Translations under genes and position numbers: made by a program
NCBI GenBank assembly: GCA_938007945.1
Contig: CALLME010000114.1
Location: 1 to 30,523 of the forward strand
DNA from: an uncultured Caulobacterales bacterium
GTDB taxonomy: Bacteria; Pseudomonadota; Alphaproteobacteria; Caulobacterales; Maricaulaceae
Length of the DNA: 30,523 nucleotides
Direction: 5' to 3'
The notes under the pieces: generated by a model
The model's database searches: none
Told to the model about the DNA's origin: nothing
What the model saw: only the letters and a program-made list of their open reading frames with translations
Part shown: one piece after another, positions 7,629 through 15,913 of the stretch
Numbering within the stretch: the first letter of the stretch is position 1
How the letters are laid out: each line of letters starts with the position of its first letter

Positions 7629-10600
7629 TTATTCAGCAGGTAGCGCGCCCTGTCCGCTCTGTTGTGGCGCGGGCGTGGGCTCATCAAGTTCAATCTCGTC
7701 AAGCGCGAGTGTAATATTTGGATCATATGTCGAACCAAGTTTTGGCTGTTTTTCACCTGTCCATAGACCTTTGAAGAACCGTCCGACATCCACACCCATG
7801 GCAAACATGGCAGGGACAAGGAAGAGGGTCAGGAAGAAGTCAAACAGAACCCCAAAGGCAAGCGCCACGACAAGCGGTTTTAAAAACTCAGCTTGTGACG
7901 ACCGTTCCGCGAGCATCGGTAAGATACCCACAAATGTTGTCAGTGACGTGAGCAAGATTGGGCGAAAACGCGCCACACAGGCATCGACCATGGACTGATA
8001 AGCCCCCACACCTCGCGCGCGCAGCCTATTGACATAATCAATCAGCACGAGGTTATCATTAATCGCCACACCCGCCGCCGCAAAAAAGCCGAATATGGAC
8101 ATGATGGAGACGGGGATACCAGTCATCACCGCGCCTGCCACCATACCAACATAGGCAAAGGGAATAGCGACCAAAATCAGGAAAGGTTGACTATAGCTCT
8201 TAAACGCAATGGCGAGCATCATATACATAATAACCAGAACAATCAGCCCATAAGAGATAAGTTCGCGGAATTGCCGTTTTTGCTCTTCATCTTGACCCAC
8301 CAAAATACGTTCTGCATCTGGGTAACGGATATTCCATTCAGGCAAGAAGTTTTCTTCCAAATCAGACATAATCTCTTGACGCACTTCTGGGCCGCCGCGG
8401 ATAACCGCACCCGTATAAGCCACTTGCTTGCGGTTGCGTCGATTAATCCGCGTCACGCCAGGCGCAAAGGTGACATCTGCGACTTCATAGAGCGGCACCT
8501 CAACACCAGACGGTGTCCGAATGCGCAGATTACGGAGCGTATCAATGCTCTCGCGCGCTTCTTTAGGATAGCGCACAACCACGCGGACATCCTCGCCGTT
8601 ACGCGGTAGACGCTGCACTTCGCGGCCAAAGAAGGCTTCTCGCACTTGCTGCGATACGGTTGCGAGCGTAATGCCCAGCGACTGCGCGCCAGGCTTAAGC
8701 TCAAACTGCATTTCTTGTGCTGAGCTTTCAAAATTGTCCCATGTGCGCGCGACACCTGTATAAGTATCAAATTGGGCTTTGAGGTCTTCAATGGCAAGAC
8801 GCAGTGTTTCTGATTGTTTTGCGCCAACGCCGAAGAAAAGCCCACGACCACCACCGCCGCTACCCCCCGCATTAATCGAAACACGGTAGGCGTCTGGGAA
8901 CTCGCCGAGATAGCTTTCGAACTTCTCCTCAATCATTTTGTTTGTGATTGTTGTGCGCTTTTCAAGTGGGGCCAGCCCCATAAAGGCTTGCACACGGTTT
9001 TGCGCGGCGAAACTGCCTGGGCTTGGGATAACAACATAATCCACGCCGAAATCTTTTTTAGCATTTTCATTAAGGTCTGCCGCCGCTTGAGCCAATTGCT
9101 CTTGGGCTTGTGACAATCGAGAGAATGGCGTGCCTTCTGGGAAAGAAATATTAACTTGCATCATATCGCCCGCCACATTTCCGTCAGGACTCCATTTGGC
9201 ATAACCGTATTTCATCGCACCAAAGGACAAGATGAAAAGCGCGATAAAGGTCGAGAATGTGGCGTAACGGTAACGAATACAAAAGCCCGCAACAGGACGG
9301 AAATAACGCTCAGAAAAATTCACAAGGCTTTGCGAAATCCTTTCTTGGAAACGCATGATGCGGTTGGGAGAGTTTTTGTTGACAGGCTTCAGGTGACCCA
9401 AATGCGCTGGCAGAATAAAAAAGGCTTCGACGAGTGAGAAAAGCAGCGCACCCACGACGACAAAAGTGATTTGGGACGTAATCGTCACAGCCGAAACGCT
9501 GAGCAACGCCCAAGGGGTGAAGGCGAGCATGGTGGTCAGCACAGCAAAAAAGACAGGCTTAGCCACCATATTGGCGCCTGCAATCGCGCCGCGTTGACCG
9601 CTAACCCCGTTTTCAACATGTAAGTGAATAGACTCTCCGACCACAATCGCGTCGTCGACAATAATCCCAATCACAAGCAAAAAGGCGAAGACCGAGAAGA
9701 TATTAAATGTGATGCCCATAACAGGGGCGATAGCAAGCGCGCCTGTGAAGGCTGTCAGAATACCGATACTGACCCAAGCCGCCACTTTGGGACGCAGGAA
9801 TAAGCAAAGGAAAATAAGGACGAGGACCATGCCCAACAACGCATTTGAGAAAATGAGCGCCATCATGCCGCCAAATCCGTCCGCCATATTCGCCCACATT
9901 TCAAGTTCAATGCCTGGCGGTAAAGTCTTATTGCGTTCTTCTATATATTTCTCAAACGCCTTCCCTGAGCGAGTGATATTGGCTTTCTCTGGTGAGAGCA
10001 CGCGCAGGAACATGGCGGGCTTGCCTTTATATTCGGAATAGAAATCAAAATCTTCAAAGCCGTCAATGACGCGCGCAATATCTTTGACGCGCACCGTGCC
10101 GCCATCCGCGCTTTGTCGGACAATGATATCTTCAAACTCGGATTTACTATTGGCGAGATTACGTGTCCTGAGCTGCAAGCTACCCGCAGATGTGCGCACT
10201 TCCCCTGAAGACGAATTAAGCGAACTCGCAGAGATTTCGCGCGCGACATCTGAAAATGTGAGGTTAAAGCGACGCAAATCCGTTTCGGAAATTTCGATTG
10301 TAATTTCCTCTTCGAGCTTCGTAATCATTTGGGTCAGCTCGCCGCCGGGCAGTTTTGCCATTTCTTTTTCAATATCGACTGCCAATCGTTGCAAGACTTT
10401 ACGATCTGTACCCGTTTCGCCGTAAAGCGCCATATAGAGGTAATCTATTTCGAAATCGCCGCGCCGCGTGGTCAGTCGGAAGGCATCTGGTGGCAAATTA
10501 TTGATACCGTCAACGCGCGCTTTCACTTCATCTAGCACACGGTCAAAATTTGCCGTGACCAAGACGTGCACGGTGACTGTGCCGTTGCCTTCGCGAGCGC

Positions 10601-10850
10601 GCGCCTCAATATAATTGACGCCATCAATGCCCTCAATTGATTGCTCTATGCGTGAAATAATTTGCTCTTGGATATCAATCGGCGAGGCCCCAAGCCATGA
10701 ACCTGACACGCTGATTGTGGTCACTTTTGGCGCAGGAATAAACTCACGTTCAAGTTTGAAAAAGCCGTAAATCCCCATCAGGAAAATCGCCACCATCAAA
10801 AGATTGGCTGCGATTGAATTTTTAACCCACCAAGAAATCAAATTCTTCAT
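7629..10850 (-). CDS. RND multidrug efflux permease (HAE1/AcrB-type)
   Basis: 1073 aa inner-membrane pump that uses the proton gradient to export hydrophobic compounds. The N-terminal ISWWVKNSIAANLLMV helix, the large periplasmic loops and twelve membrane segments are of normal length. The proton-relay Asp pair is in IGIIVDDAIVVGES (Asp399/Asp400), and the C-terminal repeat counterpart is GVAINDNLVLIDYVNR. The C-terminal tail after the last helix is polar and proline-rich (about 50 residues). The start codon overlaps the stop of the adaptor gene (ATGA) and is preceded by a strong GGAGG, indicating translational coupling. The substrate is unknown; this subgroup is often a heavy-metal-independent drug or solvent pump. 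Confidence 0.96.
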   Translation of the reverse strand: MKNLISWWVKNSIAANLLMVAIFLMGIYGFFKLEREFIPAPKVTTISVSGSWLGASPIDIQEQIISRIEQSIEGIDGVNYIEARAREGNGTVTVHVLVTANFDRVLDEVKARVDGINNLPPDAFRLTTRRGDFEIDYLYMALYGETGTDRKVLQRLAVDIEKEMAKLPGGELTQMITKLEEEITIEISETDLRRFNLTFSDVAREISASSLNSSSGEVRTSAGSLQLRTRNLANSKSEFEDIIVRQSADGGTVRVKDIARVIDGFEDFDFYSEYKGKPAMFLRVLSPEKANITRSGKAFEKYIEERNKTLPPGIELEMWANMADGFGGMMALIFSNALLGMVLVLIFLCLFLRPKVAAWVSIGILTAFTGALAIAPVMGITFNIFSVFAFLLVIGIIVDDAIVVGESIHLHVENGVSGQRGAIAGANMVAKPVFFAVLTTMLAFTPWALLSVSAVTITSQITFVVVGALLFSLVEAFFILPAHLGHLKPVNKNSPNRIMRFQERISQSLVNFSERYFRPVAGFCIRYRYATFSTFIALFILSFGAMKYGYAKWSPDGNVAGDMMQVNISFPEGTPFSRLSQAQEQLAQAAADLNENAKKDFGVDYVVIPSPGSFAAQNRVQAFMGLAPLEKRTTITNKMIEEKFESYLGEFPDAYRVSINAGGSGGGGRGLFFGVGAKQSETLRLAIEDLKAQFDTYTGVARTWDNFESSAQEMQFELKPGAQSLGITLATVSQQVREAFFGREVQRLPRNGEDVRVVVRYPKEARESIDTLRNLRIRTPSGVEVPLYEVADVTFAPGVTRINRRNRKQVAYTGAVIRGGPEVRQEIMSDLEENFLPEWNIRYPDAERILVGQDEEQKRQFRELISYGLIVLVIMYMMLAIAFKSYSQPFLILVAIPFAYVGMVAGAVMTGIPVSIMSIFGFFAAAGVAINDNLVLIDYVNRLRARGVGAYQSMVDACVARFRPILLTSLTTFVGILPMLAERSSQAEFLKPLVVALAFGVLFDFFLTLFLVPAMFAMGVDVGRFFKGLWTGEKQPKLGSTYDPNITLALDEIELDEPTPAPQQSGQGALPAE

Positions 10851-12283
10851 GGTTTACTTCCCTCCACTTTGGCATCAGCTTTCTTGGCTGGCTTTTCGTT
10901 GTCTTTATCGACATCTTTTTTCTTCTCCGAGTCGTCATCTTTTTTACGACGCCCAAAGAAACTTTTCTTTTCCGATTTTTTTTCTGACTCGGCGCTCTTC
11001 TCACCCTTTTCTTTTTCTTTCATCCAATCAGGCTTAGGCGGCTCAATCAGAATTTTTGTCGGGTCATTGGCGTCGAGCACTTTAAACTTTAGCGAAATTT
11101 GTGACTTCTCAAGCGGAGAGATAATGACAAGCTCACCTGGCTCAACACCGCTTGCGATAACCGCGCGGTCAGCGTTCGTATCCAGCACAACCGCGTCACG
11201 CGATTGCGCTTCGCCTTTATCATCTACAACATAAACCTTGTCTTCGGGACGCAGACTGTCGCGCGGGATGACAATCGCGTCTTCCAAAGTTTGACCCAGA
11301 ATTTCGGCCTCTACGAACAAGCCGGGCGGGAGCGGAAAGCCGTCTTTTGACATGCCTTTGCCAAACGGGTCTTTAACTTCGGCGATAGCAGAAATGGTCC
11401 GAGTCTGCGGATCAAAAACCCCGCCTGTGCGCACAATTTTGCCAGCCCATTCGCGCCGCTCACCCGCAATGACAGCGGAAAGTGTCACGTCGAGATTGGC
11501 TGTTTTATCACTCGCACTCATCGAGACGGGTAAGGCAAGACGCGTGAGGTCAGCGTCATTAATTGAGAGCGGAACTTCAACTGATTCAGTTGAAAAAATC
11601 TGTGCAAGACGCGTGCCTGGCCCAACAAATTGTCCGATATCTGCAAAACGTTCACTGATACGGCCGTTAAAAGGCGCGCGAATAAATGTGCGGCCTAATT
11701 GAAGTTTTGCATTATCCAGATCGGCTTGCGCAGATTTAAGGCTCGCTTCAGCTTCAGCGAGTTGCGGCTTACGTAAAGTCAACGCAGACGGTGCACCGCC
11801 GCGACCCAGATCTTTCCAATCTTCTGCGGCTATCTGACCTTCGGCCTTTTCGCGTACGACGACTTGTTCCGCCCGCGCGACAGCCGCTTCGGCGCGCAAG
11901 ACAGCGACTTGATAATCTGCTTGCTCTAGACGGAGCAGTGTATCGCCTTTGGAGAATTGCCCGCCTGCCACAAATTGCGGCGAGACGTAAATAATTTTGC
12001 CGCCCACTTGAGGTGACATATCCACTTGGGTGCGCGGGCGCGTCTGACCTTGCACAACGACATCAAGCACAACAGTTTCGCGGAAAGCGGGCACAGCCAT
12101 CACAGCCAGCGTCGGATCGCGGCGCTTTTGCACCTCTGGCTTTTGCTTGCCTGCCTGCATGGCAAAAAGGCCGAAAAAGGCGAAGGCAAAAATTAAAATT
12201 GGCACGAGAATGACGAGTGTCTTACGAAGCCAAGCCCGTTTCTTGGGCGCAGCAGTTTTATTCGTTGCTGTATCTGTACTCAT
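10847..12283 (-). CDS. RND efflux periplasmic adaptor (HlyD/membrane fusion protein)
   Basis: 478 aa. One membrane anchor at about residues 22-42 (KTLVILVPILIFAFAFFGLF) is followed by the biotinyl-lipoyl-like barrel (VGGKIIYVSPQFVAGGQFSKGDTLLRLE), an alpha-helical hairpin around 125-200 rich in Ala/Glu/Gln, the second half of the lipoyl domain (TFIRAPFNGRISERF) and the beta-barrel and membrane-proximal domains. It links the RND pump to the outer-membrane channel. From about residue 418 the sequence becomes a ~60-residue Lys/Glu/Asp-rich tail (KEKEKGEKSAESEKKS and onward), which is unusual for adaptors. It overlaps the pump gene by 4 bp and is 139 bp after the outer-membrane gene. Confidence 0.94.
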   Translation of the reverse strand: MSTDTATNKTAAPKKRAWLRKTLVILVPILIFAFAFFGLFAMQAGKQKPEVQKRRDPTLAVMAVPAFRETVVLDVVVQGQTRPRTQVDMSPQVGGKIIYVSPQFVAGGQFSKGDTLLRLEQADYQVAVLRAEAAVARAEQVVVREKAEGQIAAEDWKDLGRGGAPSALTLRKPQLAEAEASLKSAQADLDNAKLQLGRTFIRAPFNGRISERFADIGQFVGPGTRLAQIFSTESVEVPLSINDADLTRLALPVSMSASDKTANLDVTLSAVIAGERREWAGKIVRTGGVFDPQTRTISAIAEVKDPFGKGMSKDGFPLPPGLFVEAEILGQTLEDAIVIPRDSLRPEDKVYVVDDKGEAQSRDAVVLDTNADRAVIASGVEPGELVIISPLEKSQISLKFKVLDANDPTKILIEPPKPDWMKEKEKGEKSAESEKKSEKKSFFGRRKKDDDSEKKKDVDKDNEKPAKKADAKVEGSKP

Positions 12284-12301
12284 GATACTCTTTCTATAAC
12301 T

Positions 12302-12322
12302 GGCAAGCCTTAGGGCTTTGCC
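12302..12322. promoter_or_regulatory. Dyad upstream of the adaptor gene (candidate operator or leader hairpin)
   Basis: GGCAAGCC-TTAG-GGCTTTGCC: 8-bp arms, perfect except for one extra T, located 18 bp before the adaptor start. On the minus strand a TATATA sits just upstream, so the dyad may overlap the start of transcription or form a hairpin in the leader. The 12302-12428 region holds several CCTTAGGG/CCCTAA-like cores. Confidence 0.35.
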
Positions 12323-12393
12323 TTTATATACACCACTGCGCCCTAAACTGACAGGCTAAAGACGCGGTGATTTTGCGCCCTGAAAGCAAATTC

Positions 12394-12431
12394 ATTTACC
12401 CCTAGGCAATATTTATTTACCCTTAGGGCAA
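12394..12431. repeat. Imperfect 21-bp tandem duplication at the 3' end of the outer-membrane efflux gene
   Basis: ATTTACCCCTAGGCAA at 12394 and ATTTACCCTTAGGGCAA at 12415 are near-identical and start 21 bp apart. On the minus strand the stop codon TAA of the efflux lipoprotein gene lies inside the first copy, so the second copy is untranslated. It may be a small slippage duplication or paired sites two helical turns apart. Confidence 0.6.
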
Positions 12432-14048
12432 GGATTGTTTGGCAAGAGGCGGCGTCACGCTGCCCTGCTGTGCAATTTGTCCGATAGGGAGTTGCGCGGA
12501 TCGCGTAATATCCCCTCCGCCCAGCGCGACATGCAAACGCACCCGATTGGCAAGTCGCTCCTTGCGCGCGCTAATTAACTGGCTTTCCGCATTTAAGCGG
12601 CGCGATTGACTGTCTAGCAATTGTAAAATTGTTGTCAGACCTTCTGTATAACGCAGCTCAAGGCGCTCTTCCGCTTTGACCGCTTCCTCCAATGAAACAC
12701 GTAGCGCCGCTTCACGTTCGGCGAGACGATTATCTGCGTCTAGCGCGTTTTCAACTTCAAGATAAGCTTGCAGCGCTGTGCCCGCATAACCTTCGAGTTG
12801 CTGACGCAGAATTTCTTCTTGCTGCACAATATTGGCTTTCAAACGTCCGCCTTGAAAAATCGGCGCGGTCAGCCCGCCCGCAATGTCGGCAACAAGCCTA
12901 TCTAGATCAAAAATATTATTTAGCGCAGAGCCACTTAAATTTGCGCCTCCGTTAAACGATAGGCTTGGAAGCAAGGCTTTGCGCGCCACATCAACTTGAA
13001 GTCCCGCCGCCTGCATACGCCGCTCTGCCGCGAGTAAATCAGGGCGGTGACGCAATACAAAAGCAGGCCCGCCTGCGCCCGACAGTTCAGGGAGACGTGG
13101 CAAATCAGCGGACGCCGTCAATGTCTCGTCAGGATATTCACGCAGAAGAACTTCAAGGCTTCTTACAAGCGCAGATTGGCGCTGCCGACGACTGGCTTGG
13201 ACGGCTTTTGCATTGGCCAAAGCAGACCGCGCAAGACGCACGTCTGAGGAGCCCGTCACGCCGCCCTCAAAACGACGCGTCGTAAGGCGAAGCGCCCGCG
13301 CTTGCGTCTCGACCTCTCGCTCTGAGAGCTCAGATAAAAGTCGCGCTTCAATCAGATCAAACCAGTTTTGCGTCACCCGCGCAGCGATAGCGAGGCGCAC
13401 ACCCGCATAATCAGCATTGCTCGCACCTGCCTCAAGTGCCGAACTTTCAACGCCGTCGCGGATTCGGCCCCAAAGATCATACTCCCAACTGGCATTGACT
13501 CCGCCGCCCAGACCCGTTTGGCCAGAGCTTATGCCGCCGCCAAGATCAAATAGGGCAGGATTAAATTCTCCCTCAATATCAGGCACAGCGCCCTGGTCGG
13601 GACTATTGATGAGATTGCCAATGTTTTCACTGCGCGACACCCGTGTGCTCGCATTAACACTTGGCAAGAGATTGGCCTCTGAAATATCAAGACGCGCAAG
13701 GGCGGCGCGGTAGCGGGCTTCCGCTTGGCGAATATCACTATTGGCGGCTAGGGCGCGCGAAACAAGACCGTCAAGCACAGGATCAGAGAACCCCGCAACC
13801 CAATCAGTACGCGGCAAATCAGCCGGTGCGGCTTCGACCCATCTTGTATTAGCCCCCTCCCCCGCTGCCCCTACAGGCGAGACAGGCACATCAGCGCTAA
13901 TAACCGTCGCCTCAGGCTTAAGTTTGTCAAATGTTGCGCATCCAGATAGCAAAAAAACAGAGGTCATCGCGGTCGACATAGCCGCGTGTAATCTTAGGCG
14001 CCGCGCGGCTGATGTAGGGTGAACATTATGTATCGGCATTTGAGACAT
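12423..14048 (-). CDS. NodT-type outer-membrane efflux lipoprotein (TolC family)
   Basis: 541 aa. A signal sequence with lipobox LLSGC (Cys37) indicates a lipidated outer-membrane channel. The body has two TolC-type repeats: the first begins near GFSDPVLDGLVSRALAANSD, the second near FVLRHRPDLLAAERRMQAAG, each continuing in long coiled-coil helices, with the family's ILQLLDSQSRRLNAE near the C-terminus. It would form the exit duct for the RND pump encoded downstream. The ATG at 14048 has a purine-rich AAGAGAAA before it; an internal start at Met24 (13979) would still leave a short signal peptide and cannot be excluded. Order outer membrane–adaptor–pump, all on the minus strand, fits one efflux operon. 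Confidence 0.92.
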   Translation of the reverse strand: MSQMPIHNVHPTSAARRLRLHAAMSTAMTSVFLLSGCATFDKLKPEATVISADVPVSPVGAAGEGANTRWVEAAPADLPRTDWVAGFSDPVLDGLVSRALAANSDIRQAEARYRAALARLDISEANLLPSVNASTRVSRSENIGNLINSPDQGAVPDIEGEFNPALFDLGGGISSGQTGLGGGVNASWEYDLWGRIRDGVESSALEAGASNADYAGVRLAIAARVTQNWFDLIEARLLSELSEREVETQARALRLTTRRFEGGVTGSSDVRLARSALANAKAVQASRRQRQSALVRSLEVLLREYPDETLTASADLPRLPELSGAGGPAFVLRHRPDLLAAERRMQAAGLQVDVARKALLPSLSFNGGANLSGSALNNIFDLDRLVADIAGGLTAPIFQGGRLKANIVQQEEILRQQLEGYAGTALQAYLEVENALDADNRLAEREAALRVSLEEAVKAEERLELRYTEGLTTILQLLDSQSRRLNAESQLISARKERLANRVRLHVALGGGDITRSAQLPIGQIAQQGSVTPPLAKQSLP

Positions 14049-14115
14049 AGTTGGGTTTCTCTTAGGTCAAGTCCCGTCTGTCGGGATGCTATAATCTATT
14101 GCGCGTCTTTAACCT

Positions 14116-14145
14116 CTCATAGCCACGAAATTTAGTGAAAGTCAA
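14116..14145 (-). promoter_or_regulatory. Putative sigma70-type promoter for the efflux operon
   Basis: On the minus strand TTGACT (complement of 14140-14145, 5/6 match) and TATGAG (complement of 14116-14121, 4/6) are 18 bp apart and lie upstream of the outer-membrane lipoprotein gene. A 29-bp dyad sits directly upstream of the -35. Confidence 0.35.
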
Positions 14146-14146
14146 C

Positions 14147-14175
14147 TAATTATTATTGAAAAACAATAAATATTA
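14147..14175. promoter_or_regulatory. AT-rich 29-bp dyad in the efflux/phoR divergent region
   Basis: TAATTATTATTG (14147-14158), AAAAA spacer, CAATAAATATTA (14164-14175). The arms match at 10 of 12 positions, with the inner six perfect (TTATTG/CAATAA). It lies just upstream of the putative efflux promoter and within the 282-bp divergent gap, so it is a candidate regulator binding site. The rest of that gap shows nothing else I can name. Confidence 0.35.
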
Positions 14176-14330
14176 GCTTGATTATATGGAGATCCCCACC
14201 TTAAAGCCGATTTTTCATCTCGTCATGATAATTTCTTGTCATAATTAAAGCGCTCTATTAAGTGCGGTATCAGATTTTGATTTTTGTCGCGGTCAGAGAA
14301 GTCTGAGCGCCCCGTCAGAGGAGCCATATT

Positions 14331-15797
14331 TTGGGCACAGCGCCAGAAACGCCTACAAAACTGACAGGGTTTGATAGGGCTATGCTTTGCCTCCTTGGGC
14401 TACTGATTATTCTGGGACTCGGCGCTGTGCTGAATGCACCGTTTTTACCGATTTTGGTGTCGATGCTGACCTTTTGCCTTGGCGTCGAGATATATGGCAG
14501 GCTGGAAAGTCCGCACAAGGTAGCCAATACAACAGGTCTAGAGACTAGCGCAGAGGTGCAGATATTTAATCAACGTGCGATTGCCGATAATTTGTCCGAA
14601 GCGGTTTGGATTGTGAATTCTCGCGAGCAGATTATTTACGCCAATAAGGCCGCTACGGTGCTTTTTGGAAAAACGCCATTTGGACGGCGCCTCTCAACCG
14701 TTTTGAGAGACCCGTCTGTGACAGAGCTGGTGAAGGCCATTCTTATAGGGCAGGACGGTGAAGCAGTCGATTATCACTCAAGCGTTCCTGTGGACAGGCA
14801 TCTACGCGTAACGGCGACCCCGATTGAGGTTGCAAACGCAGACAGCCCGCCGCGACGCTTCGCTATGATTGTGTTTTATGACGTGACCGATCTTGTGAAA
14901 TTTGCGCTCACGCAAGGCGATTTTCTTGCCAATGCCTCACATGAGTTGAAGACGCCCGTCGCTTCACTTCTGGGTTATATTGAAACCCTGCGCGGTCACG
15001 CCAAAGATGACCCCGAAGCCCGCACAAAATTTCTCGCCATTATGCAGGGTCAAGCAGAGCGCATGCAGCGCCTTATAAATGACCTCCTCTCACTTCGCCA
15101 AATTGAACAAAGTGAACATATCGCCCCAAGCGCGACCGCTGATATAAGCGCGGCGGTGAAGGTGGCCCTTGATACAGTTCTGCCTCTAGCGAAAACGCGC
15201 GGCGTGATCTTAAGCTCCGATGGTCCCAAGACACTCAAAGTGAAAGGACATCAGGACGAACTTGTCCAACTCTGCCTCAACATTATCGACAATGCCGTAA
15301 AAATGACGCCAAAAGGTAAGCAAGTCAGTGTGAGCGTGAGCGCGACAAAGCAATGGCGCTCGCAAGATTTTATGGCCCCAACACCGCAGGCGCTCTCAAG
15401 CGAGGAGGGTCTGACGCGGCCATTGGCAAAAAACAGGCAGATTGTTATCCCGCAACCTTCTGAAAACGGCTACGCGCTCATTCGTTTTAGAGATTACGGC
15501 CCTGGATTTGCAGCCAAACATATTCCGCGCCTCGGCGAGCGGTTTTACCGTATTGCGGGCGATAGAATATCTCAAGATAAAGGGACGGGGCTTGGCCTCG
15601 CGATTGTGAAACACATCGCCCTGCGTCATCGCGGCGGGCTTTTAGTCTCAAGCGTGAGCGCGCAGGCCCAGGCTGAAAACCTTCTGCTTGAGAGCCTTTC
15701 AGGTGACGTCGATAAGCCAGAACAAGACCCACAAGAGACGGGGACTGAGTTCACGCTCATTCTGCCCCTCAGCCCTTCTGTGACACAGCAAAATTAG
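14331..15797 (+). CDS. phoR: Phosphate regulon sensor histidine kinase PhoR
   Basis: 488 aa from a TTG start. The start is supported by a strong AGAGGAG 7 nt upstream; the first ATG (Met18) is inside the membrane region. Two hydrophobic segments at about 18-36 and 37-52 form the short membrane anchor without a large periplasmic domain, as in PhoR. A PAS domain follows (about 80-190, NLSEAVWIVNSREQIIYANKAA), then HisKA with phospho-acceptor His204 in NASHELKTPVASLLGYIETL, and HATPase_c with the N box NIIDNAVKM, RDYGPGF and GTGLGLAIVKHI. It would phosphorylate PhoB under phosphate limitation. A 50-residue insertion-like stretch rich in polar residues separates the N and D boxes. The pst genes usually found next are missing. 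Confidence 0.92.
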   Translation: MGTAPETPTKLTGFDRAMLCLLGLLIILGLGAVLNAPFLPILVSMLTFCLGVEIYGRLESPHKVANTTGLETSAEVQIFNQRAIADNLSEAVWIVNSREQIIYANKAATVLFGKTPFGRRLSTVLRDPSVTELVKAILIGQDGEAVDYHSSVPVDRHLRVTATPIEVANADSPPRRFAMIVFYDVTDLVKFALTQGDFLANASHELKTPVASLLGYIETLRGHAKDDPEARTKFLAIMQGQAERMQRLINDLLSLRQIEQSEHIAPSATADISAAVKVALDTVLPLAKTRGVILSSDGPKTLKVKGHQDELVQLCLNIIDNAVKMTPKGKQVSVSVSATKQWRSQDFMAPTPQALSSEEGLTRPLAKNRQIVIPQPSENGYALIRFRDYGPGFAAKHIPRLGERFYRIAGDRISQDKGTGLGLAIVKHIALRHRGGLLVSSVSAQAQAENLLLESLSGDVDKPEQDPQETGTEFTLILPLSPSVTQQN

Positions 15798-15840
15798 AAA
15801 AAGACCCCGCTATTAATAGTGGTGATAGCGATAAAATTAG

Positions 15841-15887
15841 CTTTCGCAAAACTTTCATAATTCTGTTATAAACATCTCACATAAGAT
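15841..15887 (+). promoter_or_regulatory. Pho-box array with -10 element upstream of phoU
   Basis: Three 7-bp units with an 11-bp period: CTTTCGC (15841), CTTTCAT (15852) and CTGTTAT (15863), separated by AT-rich 4-bp spacers (AAAA, AATT). The last two units together match the E. coli Pho-box consensus closely (CTGTCAT units in 11-bp phase). A TAAGAT hexamer at 15882-15887, 12 bp after the box, fits the -10 of a PhoB-activated promoter that lacks a normal -35. It implies PhoB autoregulation of phoU-phoB. Confidence 0.72.
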
Positions 15888-15913
15888 AGTTACGCCCACC
15901 CGAAAGGCCGAAA

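Noticed and set aside
7586..7819. 78-residue N-terminal extension of the M13 peptidase frame
   Set aside because: It overlaps the 3' end of the pump gene, has no export signal, and the 7585 start has both a lipoprotein signal and a good ribosome binding site.
14072..14086. TCCCG-TCTGT-CGGGA hairpin upstream of the outer-membrane efflux gene
   Set aside because: Short 5-bp arms without a T-tract or overlap with a start signal; common by chance.
14221..14242. Two GTCAT words upstream of phoR as a Pho box
   Set aside because: They start 16 bp apart rather than 11, out of phase for PhoB dimers, and no -10 is suitably placed.
15807..15822. Palindrome CCGCTATT/AATAGTGG after phoR as a terminator
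   Set aside because: AT-rich stem without a following T-run; it may still be a weak hairpin, but not a convincing terminator.
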